Counted from the stretch's first letter, positions 49,996 through 63,466 are shown. The stretch is DNA of 64,000 bases from Microlunatus speluncae (GCF_009299835.1 NZ_VKCZ01000019.1:372001-436000), one strand, 5' to 3'. Notes: generated by a model from the letters alone, not told the origin. Translations and numbers: made by a program.

Positions 49996-51425
49996 GCAAG
50001 GTCCTGACCTCCCTCCCCAAGGGCGAGCGCATCGGCATCGCCTTCTCCGGCGGCCTCGACACCTCCGTGGCGGTCGCCTGGATGCGCGACAAGGGCGGGA
50101 TCCCGTGCACCTACACCGCCGATCTCGGACAGTACGACGAGACGGACATCTCCGGCGTCCCCACGCGCGCGAAGGAGTACGGCGCCGAGATCGCCCGCGT
50201 GGTCGACATCAAGCCGCAGCTGGTCCAGGAGGGCCTGGCGGCGCTGGCCTGCGGAGCGTTCCACATCCGGTCCGGCGGCCGGACGTATTTCAACACCACG
50301 CCACTCGGTCGGGCGGTGACCGGCACGCTGCTGGTGCGCACGATGCATTCCGACGACGTCAACATCTGGGGCGACGGCTCGACCTTCAAGGGCAACGACA
50401 TCGAGCGGTTCTACCGCTACGGGCTGCTGGCCAACCCCGAGCTGCGGATCTACAAGCCGTGGCTCGACGCCGACTTCGTGCACGAGCTGGGCGGGCGGGA
50501 GGAGATGAGCAAGTGGCTCACCGCGCACGGGCTGCCCTACCGGGACGCGGCCGAGAAGGCGTACTCCACCGACGCCAACATCTGGGGTGCGACCCACGAG
50601 GCGAAGACGCTGGAGCACCTCGACGTGTCGCTGGAGACCATCGATCCGATCATGGGGGTGAAGTTCTGGGATCCGTCGGTCGCGATCGAGGCCGAGGACG
50701 TCACGATCACCTTCGAGGCCGGCTTTCCGGTGGCGATCAACGGCGAACGGTTCGCCGACCAGGTCGCCCTGGTGATGGCGGCCAACAAGATCGGCGGCCG
50801 GCACGGCCTGGGCATGTCCGACCAGATCGAGAACCGGATCATCGAGGCCAAGTCACGCGGCATCTACGAAGCGCCCGGGATGGCGTTGCTGTTCGCCGCC
50901 TACGAGCGGTTGATCAACGCGATCCACAACGAGGACACCGTCGCCAACTACCACGCCGAGGGCCGCAAGCTCGGCCGGCTGCTGTACGAGGGCCGCTGGC
51001 TCGATCCGCAGGCGCTGATGATCCGCGAGTCGATCCAGCGCTGGATCGCCTCCCTGGTCACCGGCACCGTCACGCTCCGGCTGCGGCGCGGCGACGACTA
51101 CACGATCATCGACACCCAGGGCAGCGGCTTCTCCTACCATCCGGACCGGCTGTCGATGGAGCGGGTGGAGAACGCCGCGTTCGGGCCCACCGACCGGATC
51201 GGCCAGCTCACCATGCGCAACCTCGACATCGCCGACTCGCGGGCCAAGCTGGAGGCCTACGCCGAGCAGCCGCTGCAGCAGGGGACGCTGCTGGTCGAGC
51301 ACGGCACCCTCTTCGGGGAGTTGCCGTCCGGCGGGTTCGACCGGATCGCGGCGGCGAACGGGTCCGGCGAAGGCGATCTCGGCGACGCCCTCGACGAGGC
51401 CGCGCTGGAAGCGGGCACCGACTGA
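49992..51425 (+). CDS. argG: argininosuccinate synthase, E. coli-type (long) form
   Basis: ArgG joins citrulline and aspartate with ATP. At 477 residues it is the long form: MSKVLTSLPKGERIGIAFSG GLDTS... in the style of E. coli ArgG, with ADLGQYDETDISGVPTRAKE, RSGGRTYFNTTPLGRAVTGT, VNIWGDGSTFKGNDIERFYR and KIGGRHGLGMSDQIENRIIE. Most actinobacteria, as I recall, have the shorter form of about 400 residues. The GTG start overlaps argR (GTGA), with AAGGAG upstream. Translation with its neighbours is coupled, so if acquired it is well integrated. Confidence 0.95.
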   Translation: MSKVLTSLPKGERIGIAFSGGLDTSVAVAWMRDKGGIPCTYTADLGQYDETDISGVPTRAKEYGAEIARVVDIKPQLVQEGLAALACGAFHIRSGGRTYFNTTPLGRAVTGTLLVRTMHSDDVNIWGDGSTFKGNDIERFYRYGLLANPELRIYKPWLDADFVHELGGREEMSKWLTAHGLPYRDAAEKAYSTDANIWGATHEAKTLEHLDVSLETIDPIMGVKFWDPSVAIEAEDVTITFEAGFPVAINGERFADQVALVMAANKIGGRHGLGMSDQIENRIIEAKSRGIYEAPGMALLFAAYERLINAIHNEDTVANYHAEGRKLGRLLYEGRWLDPQALMIRESIQRWIASLVTGTVTLRLRRGDDYTIIDTQGSGFSYHPDRLSMERVENAAFGPTDRIGQLTMRNLDIADSRAKLEAYAEQPLQQGTLLVEHGTLFGELPSGGFDRIAAANGSGEGDLGDALDEAALEAGTD

Positions 51426-52855
51426 TGACCGGCACCCAGGCACCCGCCGCCGGTTCGGGCCAGCTGTGGGGCGGCCGGTTCACCGGCGGTGCCGCGGCGG
51501 CCATGTTCGCGCTGAGCAAGTCGACCCAGTTCGACTGGCGACTGGCCCGGTACGACCTCGCCGGGTCCCGCGCGCACGCCGCGGCACTGCGCGCGGCCGG
51601 GCTGTTGACCGACGACGAGCACGCCGGCCTCACCGACGCCCTGGATCGACTCGACCAACAGGTCGCGGCCGGCGAGTTCCTGCCGGCGCCGTCCGACGAG
51701 GACGTGCACGGCGCGCTGGAACGCGGCCTGATCGAGCTCGCCGGACCCGAGCTGGGCGGCCGGCTCCGGGCCGGCCGGTCCCGCAACGATCAGATCGCCA
51801 CCCTGCTCCGGCTGTATCTGCGCGACGCGATGCGCGAGGTCGCGGCGGCGATCCAGCAACTGGTCGAGGCGCTGCACGATCAGGCCCGGACCCACCTCGG
51901 CGCGATCATGCCCGGCCGGACCCATCTGCAGTCGGCCCAGCCGGTGCTGCTCTCGCACCATCTGTTGGCCCATGCCTGGCCGCTGCTCCGCGACGCCGAC
52001 CGGATCCGGGACCTGGACCGGCGGCTCGACGTCAGCCCGTACGGCTCCGCCGCCCTGGCCGGCACCTCGCTCGGCCTCGACCCGGAGGCGGTGGCCCACG
52101 ACCTCGGCTTCGGCTCCTCGGTGCCGAATTCGATCGACGGCACCGCGGCGCGTGATCTTGCCGCGGAGGCGGCCTACGTCTGTGCCCAGCTCGGGGTCGA
52201 TCTGTCCCGGCTGAGTGAGGACGTGATCATCTGGTGCACCCACGAGTTCGGCTTCGCGATCTTGGACGACGCCTGGTCCACCGGTTCGTCGATCATGCCG
52301 CAGAAGAAGAATCCGGACGTCGCGGAACTGGCCCGAGGCAAGGCCGGCCGGCTGATCGGCAACCTGTCCGGCCTGTTGGCCACCTGCAAGGGATTGCCGC
52401 TGGCGTACAACCGGGACCTGCAGGAGGACAAGGAGCCGATCTTCGACTCGATCGACCAGTTGTTGATCTTGCTCCCGGCGATGGCCGGGCTGGTCGGCAC
52501 GCTGCGCTTCGACACCGAGCGGATGGCCGCGCTGGCCCCCAAGGGCTTCTCCCTGGCGACCGACGTGGCCGACTGGCTGGTCCGGCAGCGGGTGCCGTTC
52601 GCCGAGGCGCACGAGATCTCCGGCGCCGCCGTCCGGTTCTGCGAGCAGCAGGGGATCGAGCTGTCCGACCTGACCCCGGACCAGCTGACCGAGATCTCAC
52701 CCCGGCTTACCCCTGAGGTGCTGGAGGTGCTCACCGCCGAGGGTTCGGTGAACAGCCGGAACGGCCGCGGCGGTACGGCAACGGAGCAGGTCCGAAGCCA
52801 ACTGACCGAGGTGCTCGACTCCTTCGACGCGATCAGTCGATTCGTCACCCGGTGA
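51425..52855 (+). CDS. argH: argininosuccinate lyase
   Basis: Final enzyme of the pathway, splitting argininosuccinate to arginine and fumarate. 476 residues. LWGGRFTGGAAAAMFALSKS opens the family fold, AGRSRNDQIATLLRLYLRDA and MPGRTHLQSAQPVLLSHHLL hold catalytic residues, and GSSIMPQKKNPDVAELARGK is the fumarase/lyase signature loop with the catalytic Ser. It overlaps argG by one base (TGATG) and ends the operon; sthA follows 48 bases later. Confidence 0.97.
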   Translation: MTGTQAPAAGSGQLWGGRFTGGAAAAMFALSKSTQFDWRLARYDLAGSRAHAAALRAAGLLTDDEHAGLTDALDRLDQQVAAGEFLPAPSDEDVHGALERGLIELAGPELGGRLRAGRSRNDQIATLLRLYLRDAMREVAAAIQQLVEALHDQARTHLGAIMPGRTHLQSAQPVLLSHHLLAHAWPLLRDADRIRDLDRRLDVSPYGSAALAGTSLGLDPEAVAHDLGFGSSVPNSIDGTAARDLAAEAAYVCAQLGVDLSRLSEDVIIWCTHEFGFAILDDAWSTGSSIMPQKKNPDVAELARGKAGRLIGNLSGLLATCKGLPLAYNRDLQEDKEPIFDSIDQLLILLPAMAGLVGTLRFDTERMAALAPKGFSLATDVADWLVRQRVPFAEAHEISGAAVRFCEQQGIELSDLTPDQLTEISPRLTPEVLEVLTAEGSVNSRNGRGGTATEQVRSQLTEVLDSFDAISRFVTR

Positions 52856-52903
52856 CCGAACAGGATTCGAGCGCCCGTAACGAGGTCATGACACCCTGAG
52901 TGG

Positions 52904-54355
52904 ATGGATCACGGCTACGACTACGATCTCGCGGTCATCGGCTCCGGGCCAGGGGGCCAGAAGGCCGCCATCATGGCCGCCAAGCTCGGCCGCCGGGTCT
53001 GTGTGATCGACCGGCCGCAGATGGTCGGCGGCGTCTGCGTCAACACCGGCACGATCCCGTCCAAGACGTTGCGGGAGGCGGTCGTCTACCTGACCGGGAT
53101 GCAGCTGCGGGATCTGTACGGCGCCAGTTACCGGGTCAAGAGCGACATCACCATCGGCGACCTGCTGGCCCGGTTGCAGCACGTCGTCGGTCGGGAGACC
53201 GAGGTCGTCCGGTCGCAGCTGCTGCGCAACCACATCGAGCTGATCGGCGGCACGGCGTCGTTCGTCGATCCGCACACCCTGTCGATCGAGGGCGAGGGGA
53301 CGGCGCAGCACCTGACCGTGACGGCGGCCAAGATCGTGATCGCCACCGGCACCACGCCGGCCCGCCCGCCACAGATCCAGTTCGACGGCGCCCGCATCCT
53401 CGACTCCGACCAGATCCTCACCCTGGAAGAGGTCCCGGACTCCCTGGTCGTCGTCGGCGCCGGGGTGATCGGCGTCGAGTACGCCTCGATCTTCGCCGCC
53501 CTGGGCACCCGGGTGACCCTGGTCGAGAAGAGGCCGCGGATGCTCGAGTTCTGCGACCCGGAGCTGATCGAGTCGCTCAAGTTCCATCTCCGCGACCAGT
53601 CGATGTCGTTCCGGTTCGGCGAGGAGGTGTCGTCGGTGGAGAGCTCCGGCCGCGGCACCATCACCACGCTCGCCTCGGGCAAGAAGATCGCCGCCGAGGT
53701 GGTGATGTATTCGGCCGGCCGACAGGGCGCCACCGGTCGGCTCCGGCTCGATCAGGCCGGCCTGACCGCCGACCCGCGTGGCAGGCTGGTGGTTGACGAG
53801 AACTACCGGACCGAGGTCGATCACCTGTATGCCGTCGGCGACGTGATCGGCTTCCCGGCGCTGGCCGCGACCTCGATGGATCAGGGCCGGCTGGCCGCCG
53901 CGCACGCGTTCGACGAGCCGGCGCACGAGCTGCGCGAGTTGCAGCCGATCGGCATCTACACCATTCCCGAACTCTCCTACTGCGGCCGGACGGAGGAGGA
54001 GCTGACGGCGGAGGCGGTGCCGTTCGAGGTCGGCATCTCCCGCTACCGCGAGTTGGCCCGCGGCCAGATCGTCGGCGATCCGTACGGGATGCTGAAGCTG
54101 ATCGTGCACAGCGAGACCCGACACATCCTCGGCGTCCACGTCTTCGGCACCTCGGCGACCGAACTGGTGCACATCGGCCAGGCGATCATGGGCTGCGGCG
54201 GCACCGTCGACTACCTGGTGGACACGGTGCTCAACTATCCGACCCTGTCCGAGGCGTACAAGGTGGCGGCTCTGGACGTGACCAACAAGATGCGCGCCGT
54301 CGACCGCCTGATGAATGCCATGCAGCAGAGCGAATCCCGGCCAGCTCCCGGATGA
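52904..54355 (+). CDS. sthA: soluble NAD(P)+ transhydrogenase
   Basis: A 483-residue FAD-dependent pyridine nucleotide-disulfide oxidoreductase of the SthA type, which moves hydride between NADPH and NAD+. DLAVIGSGPGGQKAAIMAAK binds FAD, and VGGVCVNTGTIPSKTLREAV has one Cys where disulfide reductases have two, the mark of transhydrogenases. SLVVVGAGVIGVEYASIFAA is the NAD(P) Rossmann motif and LDVTNKMRAV ends the dimer domain. The start ATG at 52904 gives the usual N-terminus. It links carbon and redox balance; no regulatory site was recognised. Confidence 0.93.
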   Translation: MDHGYDYDLAVIGSGPGGQKAAIMAAKLGRRVCVIDRPQMVGGVCVNTGTIPSKTLREAVVYLTGMQLRDLYGASYRVKSDITIGDLLARLQHVVGRETEVVRSQLLRNHIELIGGTASFVDPHTLSIEGEGTAQHLTVTAAKIVIATGTTPARPPQIQFDGARILDSDQILTLEEVPDSLVVVGAGVIGVEYASIFAALGTRVTLVEKRPRMLEFCDPELIESLKFHLRDQSMSFRFGEEVSSVESSGRGTITTLASGKKIAAEVVMYSAGRQGATGRLRLDQAGLTADPRGRLVVDENYRTEVDHLYAVGDVIGFPALAATSMDQGRLAAAHAFDEPAHELRELQPIGIYTIPELSYCGRTEEELTAEAVPFEVGISRYRELARGQIVGDPYGMLKLIVHSETRHILGVHVFGTSATELVHIGQAIMGCGGTVDYLVDTVLNYPTLSEAYKVAALDVTNKMRAVDRLMNAMQQSESRPAPG

Positions 54356-54413
54356 GAGTCCGAGTGGTGCGCTGGGGCGGGACGTCGTTCGCCGGTTCGC
54401 TAGATTCACCAGC

Positions 54414-55682
54414 GTGACCGACATCCTCGACGAACTCAGCTGGCGTGGCCTGGTGGCCGAATCGACCGACCGGGACGCGCTGCGCGAGCACCTCGCGGCC
54501 GGGCCCATCACCTTCTACGTGGGCTTCGACCCGACGGCGCCTAGCCTGCACTTCGGCAACCTGGTGCAGCTGATCGTCGCCGGCCATCTGCAACGGGCTG
54601 GGCATCGGCCGCTGATCCTGGTCGGCGGTTCGACCGGCCTGATCGGCGACCCCAAGGACTCCGGCGAGCGGACGCTGAACTCGAAGGAGGTCGTCGCCGG
54701 CTGGGTGGGCCGGATCCGTGACCAGGTGTCGAAGTACGTCGACTTCACCGGGCCGGCCGCGGCCACGGTGGTCAACAACCTGGACTGGACCGGGACGGTG
54801 CCGGTGCTGGACTTCCTCCGCGACATCGGCAAGCACTTCCCGGTGAACCGGATGCTGGCCCGGGATGTGGTGCGGAACCGGCTGGAGGCGGGGATCTCGT
54901 ACACGGAGTTCTCCTACGTCCTGCTGCAGTCCTTCGACTACCTCGAGTTGTACCGCCGGCACGGCTGCACGCTGCAGTTCGGCGGCTCCGATCAGTGGGG
55001 CAACATCACCGCCGGCGTCGAGCTGGTCCGGCGGTCGGCGGGGGAACGGGTGCATGCGCTGGCGACACCGCTGCTGACCAAGGCGGACGGGACCAAGTTC
55101 GGTAAGACCGAGTCCGGCACGGTCTGGCTCGATCCGCAGATGACCAGCCCGTACGCATTCCACCAGTTCTTCCTCAACGCCGAGGACGCCAAGGTGATCG
55201 AATACCTGAAGGTGTTCTCGGCCCGCTCGGCCGAGGAGATCGCGGAGCTGGAGCGGGCCACCGAGGAGCGGCCGCACGAACGCCGGGCCCAACGCGCGCT
55301 GGCCGACGACGTCACCGACTTCGTCCATTCCCGGTCGGCCCGGGAGGGCGCCGAGGCTGCCGCCGCGGCGCTGTTCGGCCGGGCGGATCTGGCGGACCTG
55401 GACGAGGACACCCTGGCCGGCGTGGTGGCCGAGGTCGGTGGTGCCGAGGTGACGACCTCCGACGGAGGGCTGCCGTCGGTGGTCGCGGTGTTGGAGGCCA
55501 GTGGGGTGGTGGCCAGCAAGTCGGCGGCCCGGCGCACGATCGCCGAGGGCGGCGCCTACCTGAACAACGAGAAGGTGACCGATCCGGACGCCCGGGTGGC
55601 CGACACCGCTCTGCTGCACGGTCGCTTCGTGATCACGCGCCGGGGTCGGAAGACGGTCGGCGCCGTTACCATCCGACGCTGA
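54414..55682 (+). CDS. tyrS: tyrosine--tRNA ligase
   Basis: TyrS charges tRNA-Tyr, 422 residues, class I. FYVGFDPTAPSLHFGNLVQL has the HIGH-like motif (HFGN), KADGTKFGKTESGTVWLDP the KMSKS loop (KFGKT), and the C-terminal S4 domain contains SKSAARRTIAEGGAYLNNEK. The GTG at 54414 follows TAGATT (54401-54406) by seven bases with no Shine-Dalgarno site, so it is chosen as a leaderless start. It lies directly before the rRNA operon control region. Confidence 0.96.
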   Translation: MTDILDELSWRGLVAESTDRDALREHLAAGPITFYVGFDPTAPSLHFGNLVQLIVAGHLQRAGHRPLILVGGSTGLIGDPKDSGERTLNSKEVVAGWVGRIRDQVSKYVDFTGPAAATVVNNLDWTGTVPVLDFLRDIGKHFPVNRMLARDVVRNRLEAGISYTEFSYVLLQSFDYLELYRRHGCTLQFGGSDQWGNITAGVELVRRSAGERVHALATPLLTKADGTKFGKTESGTVWLDPQMTSPYAFHQFFLNAEDAKVIEYLKVFSARSAEEIAELERATEERPHERRAQRALADDVTDFVHSRSAREGAEAAAAALFGRADLADLDEDTLAGVVAEVGGAEVTTSDGGLPSVVAVLEASGVVASKSAARRTIAEGGAYLNNEKVTDPDARVADTALLHGRFVITRRGRKTVGAVTIRR

Positions 55683-55739
55683 TCCGCGGCCACTCCACGT
55701 GGGCGTGTCACGCTGTGAGGACTGCCACGGCCGCTCGAT

Positions 55740-55769
55740 TTGACCCTGTCCGGACGAGCCTCGTAATGT
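55740..55769 (+). promoter_or_regulatory. rrn: candidate upstream rRNA promoter (TTGACC-18-TAATGT)
   Basis: TTGACC at 55740-55745 and TAATGT at 55764-55769 with an 18-base spacer, about 840 bases before the 16S gene. Same spacing as the three clear rRNA promoters below. No convincing gene starts between it and the 16S gene. Confidence 0.5.
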
Positions 55770-55928
55770 TCTACCTGTCGAGCCGGGGGGGCGGAACGCA
55801 GAGGGAAACCGAAGCGAGCCACCGGCCGAACTCCACCGAGATGAAGATCCGGTTGATGTGCGCCCTTGAGCGGGTCCATCGCGAAGACCGGGTCAGGAAC
55901 CCTCGGAGGAGCGGGATGCCAGACACGC

Positions 55929-55957
55929 TTGACTCGCAAGAGTCGGACGAGTAAAGT
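55929..55957 (+). promoter_or_regulatory. rrn: candidate rRNA promoter (TTGACT-17-TAAAGT)
   Basis: TTGACT at 55929-55934 and TAAAGT at 55952-55957, spacer 17. The -10 matches that of the promoter at 56298. Confidence 0.55.
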
Positions 55958-56094
55958 AGCCCAAGCCTCCAGCAGGAGGCACACCAACCCACGATGATCC
56001 AACCGGGATCGTTGCGCGCTCGATCAGAGCAGCAAGGAGTCCGGAGCAGCAACGTGGGCGAAGACAAATCAATAGTGGGGAATCGGGACCGGAT

Positions 56095-56124
56095 TTGACA
56101 CCCGAAACCGAGAATCACTAAGGT
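56095..56124 (+). promoter_or_regulatory. rrn: rRNA promoter (TTGACA-18-TAAGGT)
   Basis: TTGACA at 56095-56100 and TAAGGT at 56119-56124. The spacer ends AGAATCAC, as in the next promoter. A TTGCCTC/GAGGCAA hairpin follows, at about 56133-56155. Confidence 0.85.
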
Positions 56125-56190
56125 TGGTCGGGTTGCCTCAAAGAAGATCGAGGCAACACAAGACACCGAAGTGGAGCTCAGAAAGCGGAT

Positions 56191-56220
56191 TTGACACCGC
56201 AAACTGAGAATCACTAAGGT
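56191..56220 (+). promoter_or_regulatory. rrn: rRNA promoter (TTGACA-18-TAAGGT), second tandem copy
   Basis: TTGACA at 56191-56196 and TAAGGT at 56215-56220; 96 bases from the first copy and very similar across the spacer and downstream TCGGGTTTGCCTCA. Confidence 0.85.
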
Positions 56221-56297
56221 TAGTCGGGTTTGCCTCAGCGAAACGAAAGTGACCTGAGGAAGCCAAACACACCACAGTGAATCTCGGAAACACGGAT

Positions 56298-56327
56298 TTG
56301 ACACCGGAAACCGAACCTCACTAAAGT
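56298..56327 (+). promoter_or_regulatory. rrn: rRNA promoter (TTGACA-18-TAAAGT), third tandem copy
   Basis: TTGACA at 56298-56303 and TAAAGT at 56322-56327, 107 bases from the second copy. Confidence 0.85.
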
Positions 56328-56381
56328 AAGTCGAGTTGCCCCAAACGGAAACGAAAGTGACCGAGCGGTGTGCACCCGAAG

Positions 56382-56418
56382 CTTGAGAACTCAACAGCGT
56401 GCTAAAAGTCAATGCCAA
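56382..56418 (+). promoter_or_regulatory. rrn: rRNA antitermination-like leader element
   Basis: CTTGAGAACTCAACAG followed by CGTGCTAAAAGTCAATGCC resembles the nut-like element found in actinobacterial rRNA leaders. A further weak promoter-like pair (TTGACA 56444-56449, TCTAAC 56467-56472, spacer 17) lies just after it. Confidence 0.55.
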
Positions 56419-56603
56419 ATATGCACAACAACCCCGTGCTCTTGACATTGAAGAAGACTGGGCCTCTAACGATGCTCATGCTTCGACAATATCATGAGTT
56501 CGGAATTCCTTTGATTGATTGATGAACCCAGCAATGGGTCTTGTCAGCGATCGAATTTGAGTTGAACGGAACCGGCCTAATAAAGCCGCAACCGATAGAT
56601 TTC

Positions 56604-61566
<4,963 letters not shown>

Positions 61567-61653
61567 TACAAAGATGCTACGCGTCCACTGTGCAGTTCCC
61601 GAGATACGGTCGGCTCCCCATTAAATTGGGTGAGACGCTGACATCTCCATAGA
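61567..61653 (+). other. 23S-5S spacer
   Basis: 87 bases without a tRNA gene. It begins with the right arm of the 23S processing stalk (about 61565-61596). Confidence 0.8.
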
Positions 61654-61772
61654 GTTTCGGTGATCATAGCAAGAGGGAAACACCCGGTCCCATTCCGAAC
61701 CCGGAAGTTAAGCCTCTTAGCGCCGATGGTACTGCACGGGGAGCCGTGTGGGAGACTAGGACGTCGCCGGAC
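61654..61772 (+). rRNA. 5S ribosomal RNA
   Basis: About 119 bases, with TTTCGGTGATCATAGCAAG at the 5' end, CCCGGTCCCATTCCGAACCC in the middle and a terminal stem with ACGTCGCCGGACA. Completes a 16S-23S-5S operon. Confidence 0.95.
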
Positions 61773-61777
61773 ATTTT

Positions 61778-61820
61778 ACTTCAAGGTCGATCTCTTCGGA
61801 GATCGGCCTTGAAGTGTTTA
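61778..61820 (+). terminator. rrn: rRNA operon terminator with UUCG tetraloop
   Basis: ACTTCAAGGTCGATCTC (61778-61794) and GAGATCGGCCTTGAAGT (61799-61815) pair over 17 positions with one G-U pair around a TTCG loop, followed by GTTTA. It lies six bases after the 5S gene. Confidence 0.92.
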
Positions 61821-61830
61821 TAGGCATTAT

Positions 61831-61899
61831 CGTTCCCTGAGCCTGTCGAAGGGCAAGTCACATGGTTGTGGCATTGCCCTTCGACAAGCTCAGGGAACG
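61831..61899. repeat. inverted repeat of the CCCTTCGACAGGCTCAGGGA type, copy E1
   Basis: 26-base arms at 61831-61856 and 61874-61899 differ at one position and enclose a 17-base loop. It sits between the rRNA terminator and the convergent xylB gene. The same arm recurs at 63367-63454. Confidence 0.92.
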
Positions 61900-61906
61900 T
61901 TTTATT

Positions 61907-63313
61907 TCAGGAAGCAGTTTGCGGGAAGTGCTGATGCAGCAGCTCGACGTAACGATCGTTGAGGTCGCGCGCGGCCGTGGTCTCGGATCCGTTCGGTTCG
62001 TGCTGACCGAGCACCGGCACCTGCCAGTCGGGAAGCTCTCCCGTAAGAGCCCAGGCGGCCTGCCGGGCAGCCCCGACGGCAACACTCTCGAACGGCTCGG
62101 TGAAGGCGATCGGCAGTCCGAACACCGCCGGCGCGATCGCCCGCACGGCCGCGGACTGGGCCGCGCCGCCGGTCAGCGTGATCCGCCCGATCCCGCCGGT
62201 CTCCTGCCGGAGCACGCCCACACCGTAGGCGAGGCTCCACAGCACCCCCTCGATGGTGGCCCGGGCGACGTTGGCCGGGGTGAGGTTCTTCAGGGTCAGG
62301 CCGAGCAGCTGTCCGGTCGCATCGGGCAGCGCGGGGGTGCGTTCTCCCTCCAGATACGGCAGATAGCTGACGCCCTCGCTTCCCGGCGGGGCGCTCTGGG
62401 CCAGCCGGTCGAACTCGGCCAGGTCGACCCCCAGCAGCTCCGCGGTCGCGACCAGGTTGCGGGCCCCGTTGAGCGTGCAGACCAGGGGCAGGAACGCCCC
62501 GGTGGCGTCGGCGAACCCGGCCACCGTGCCGGTCGACTCGTGGGTCTGCCGATCGGAGCGCACGTAGGCGGTGCCGCTGGTGCCCAGCGAAACGACCGCC
62601 TCGCCCGGCCGCAGCCCCATCCCGAGCGCTGCCGCCATGTTGTCCCCGGTGCCCGGGGCGATCGCGGCTCCCCACGGGGTCTCACCGACGACCTCGTTCG
62701 GTGCGGCCACCCGAGGCAGGTCCAGGTCACGACCGATCGCCAGCCGGACCAGTTCTTGGCGGTACTCGTTGGCGGTCGCGTCGAAGTAGAGGGTGCCGGA
62801 GGCGTCGCCCCGATCGGTCACCGGCGCGAAGGACCGCTCCCCGAGTTGCCAGGTGAGCCAGTCGTGCGGCAGCACCACGGTGCGGGTACGGCTCGCGTTG
62901 TCCGGTTCGGCCCGGGCCAGCCAGCGGATCTTGGCCACGGTCATCGAGGCCACCGGAACCGACCCGGTCGCGTCAGCCCAGGCCTTCGCCCCGCCGAGCT
63001 CGTCGATCAGATCCACGGCGTCCTGGCCGGACCGGTTGTCGTTCCAGAGCAGGGCGTCGCGGACCAGTTCGCCGTCCTCGTCCAGGGTGACCATGCCGTG
63101 CTGCTGCCCGCCGACGGCGATGGCGTCGACGCCCTCGAGCAGCGCCGGGTCGGCCGTGGCGTCGCGGTAGGCGTCCAGCCAGGCCTGGGCCGACACTTCG
63201 GTGCCGTCAGGATGGGGAGCGCGGGCGGTCCGGACCACGGCGCCGGTGTCGGCATCGCAGACCACGAGCTTGACCGACTGGGTGGACGAGTCGACGCCGG
63301 CGACGAGCGGCAT
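61907..63313 (-). CDS. xylB: xylulokinase
   Basis: FGGY-family kinase that phosphorylates D-xylulose, 468 residues. VAGVDSSTQSVKLVVCD is the first phosphate loop, AIAVGGQQHGMVTLDEDGEL and DALLWNDNRSGQDAVDLIDE are typical of XylB, and ITLTGGAAQSAAVRAIAPAV is the second ATP motif. The ATG at 63313 follows GGGGAG by about seven bases. It was probably acquired or organised with a sugar operon: a DeoR-type regulator lies upstream on the same strand, separated by repeat E2. No xylose isomerase is in the window. Confidence 0.93.
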   Translation of the reverse strand: MPLVAGVDSSTQSVKLVVCDADTGAVVRTARAPHPDGTEVSAQAWLDAYRDATADPALLEGVDAIAVGGQQHGMVTLDEDGELVRDALLWNDNRSGQDAVDLIDELGGAKAWADATGSVPVASMTVAKIRWLARAEPDNASRTRTVVLPHDWLTWQLGERSFAPVTDRGDASGTLYFDATANEYRQELVRLAIGRDLDLPRVAAPNEVVGETPWGAAIAPGTGDNMAAALGMGLRPGEAVVSLGTSGTAYVRSDRQTHESTGTVAGFADATGAFLPLVCTLNGARNLVATAELLGVDLAEFDRLAQSAPPGSEGVSYLPYLEGERTPALPDATGQLLGLTLKNLTPANVARATIEGVLWSLAYGVGVLRQETGGIGRITLTGGAAQSAAVRAIAPAVFGLPIAFTEPFESVAVGAARQAAWALTGELPDWQVPVLGQHEPNGSETTAARDLNDRYVELLHQHFPQTAS

Positions 63314-63366
63314 GGTGATCTCCCCTTGAAGGTGGACAGTTTGCGGGCTCGCGATCGAAGGTGATC

Positions 63367-63454
63367 GTTCGTTCCCTGAGCCTGTCGAAGGGCTGGCCGG
63401 GCCAGCTTTCAAACCTTGATCGGATTTGCCCTTCGACAGGCTCAGGGAACGAAC
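63367..63454. repeat. inverted repeat of the CCCTTCGACAGGCTCAGGGA type, copy E2
   Basis: Perfect 26-base arms at 63367-63392 and 63429-63454 around a 36-base loop that has its own small hairpin (CTGGCC-GGGCCAG). It lies upstream of xylB and downstream of the regulator gene. This word is widespread in GC-rich bacterial genomes, from memory. Confidence 0.92.
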
Positions 63455-63466
63455 AGTCCGGACCGC

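Noticed and set aside
55715..55954. Open frame of 79 codons before the rRNA operon
   Set aside because: It overlaps candidate promoters, has no ribosome-binding site of note and its composition looks non-coding; not called as a gene.
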